This document shows, piece by piece, positions 4,849 to 5,231 of a DNA stretch of 5,231 bases. The notes under the pieces were generated by a model. That model was not told the DNA's origin. It did not search any database and was given only the letters and a program-made list of their open reading frames with translations. How positions within the stretch are numbered: position 1 is the stretch's first letter; each line of letters starts with the position of its first letter. This DNA comes from Streptomyces sp. (GTDB taxonomy: Bacteria; Actinomycetota; Actinomycetes; Streptomycetales; Streptomycetaceae), in the NCBI GenBank assembly GCA_003519485.1, contig DOWQ01000382.1:1-5231 (forward strand), in the 5' to 3' direction. The position numbers were made by a program, and so were the translations under genes.

Positions 4849-5231
4849 CTACGACCAGGCGGCGACGAGATAGCCGACGCCGTAGGGGGCGTCGTCGTAC
4901 AGCAGTTCCCCGCCCAGCCCCGCTGCCCCGCCCGCTCCGGCGAGCACCTGCCAGGGCGCACGGCCCACGGCCTTGAGTTCGTAGGCGAGTTCCGCGTCGA
5001 GCGCCATCAGCGCCTCCGTGTCCGCCGCGCCGAGCGCGCGTGCGGCACCGGCGTCGAAGCCGGTGGCCCGCTCGTCGAGATAGCCGGGCGCCTTCAGGGT
5101 GCGGCAGGCGCTGCCGTCCCCCATGACCAGCAGGGCGACCCGTTCCGCACCGGCGGCGATCTCGCGGCCGACCTGGGCGCACCGCTCGGCGGCCAGCGGT
5201 TCGCCGACGCCGAGCCCCTCGACGGGCGCGG
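4849..5231 (-). CDS. Rv2728c-like / class III extradiol dioxygenase LigB-type family protein, 5' end outside window
   Basis: The C-terminal 126 residues and the stop are visible; the start lies beyond 5231. The sequence is Ala-rich with a conserved-looking core LLVMGDGSACRTLKAPGYL, a central DTEALMALDAELAYELKAVG helix, then APWQVLAGA and a terminal GELLYDDAPYGVGYLVAAW. I recognise this as the alanine-rich protein found next to miaA in actinobacteria (Rv2728c in M. tuberculosis, commonly annotated in Streptomyces as a class III extradiol dioxygenase subunit B-like domain protein). The fold assignment rests on that family annotation. The metal-binding histidines of LigB enzymes would be expected outside the visible part, so activity cannot be judged here. 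Known homologues are about 240–250 residues as I remember, so roughly half is missing. It lies on the same strand as miaA, but the antitoxin-like gene and its terminator separate the two. Confidence 0.8.
   Translation of the reverse strand, partial: APVEGLGVGEPLAAERCAQVGREIAAGAERVALLVMGDGSACRTLKAPGYLDERATGFDAGAARALGAADTEALMALDAELAYELKAVGRAPWQVLAGAGGAAGLGGELLYDDAPYGVGYLVAAWS

Noticed and set aside
4427..5182. 251-codon minus-strand open frame across the antitoxin gene and terminator
   Set aside because: It is Arg/Gly-rich, spans a strong hairpin and overlaps two recognisable genes in other frames.
1..5231. Mobile element, defence island, CRISPR array or biosynthetic cluster
   Set aside because: There are no transposase, integrase, recombinase or biosynthetic genes, no array-like repeats and no tRNA. 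Gene order is that of conserved actinobacterial core chromosome.

Overview
The window is a very GC-rich stretch of high-GC actinobacterial chromosome, almost certainly from Streptomyces or a close relative. The evidence is strong G/C bias at third codon positions, GTG starts, no TTA codon that I can see, and a gene order I recognise from that group. It runs, in transcription order on the minus strand: Rv2728c-like protein, miaA, small membrane protein, dapF, RelA/SpoT homologue (rshA-type). The core Rv2728c–miaA–dapF order is shared with Mycobacterium. All three plus the membrane protein and the Rel homologue fit the S. coelicolor SCO5789–SCO5794 neighbourhood as I remember it, which I could not check.

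Layout from left to right. Positions 1–1653 (minus) hold 551 codons of a RelA/SpoT homologue whose 3' end lies outside the window. It has a complete HD hydrolase domain, an altered (p)ppGpp synthetase domain and a TGS domain. Positions 1654–1846 are a spacer with two hairpins and a short tandem repeat. Positions 1847–2737 (minus) are dapF, diaminopimelate epimerase. Positions 2781–3221 (minus) encode a three-helix membrane protein of unknown function. Positions 3320–4258 (minus) are miaA, tRNA dimethylallyltransferase. Positions 4259–4513 are a divergent promoter region. Positions 4514–4735 (plus) encode a 73-residue MT0933-type antitoxin-like protein, the only plus-strand gene. A 17-bp perfect hairpin (4746–4783) separates it from a convergent, 5'-truncated gene at 4849–5231 (minus), an Rv2728c-like, LigB-type family protein.

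How the parts relate. miaA, the membrane gene and dapF are closely spaced and could be co-transcribed. dapF is followed by hairpins, so the Rel homologue may be its own unit. The functions are housekeeping: tRNA A37 prenylation, meso-DAP supply for lysine and peptidoglycan, and alarmone turnover. There is no transposase, integrase, phage gene, CRISPR array or RNA gene. I see no multi-gene undescribed system. The points most worth a second look are the altered synthetase half of the Rel homologue, a possible leaderless start for dapF, the stand-alone antitoxin-like gene inserted into an otherwise conserved cluster, and repeated motifs upstream of rshA and in the miaA/antitoxin divergent region.
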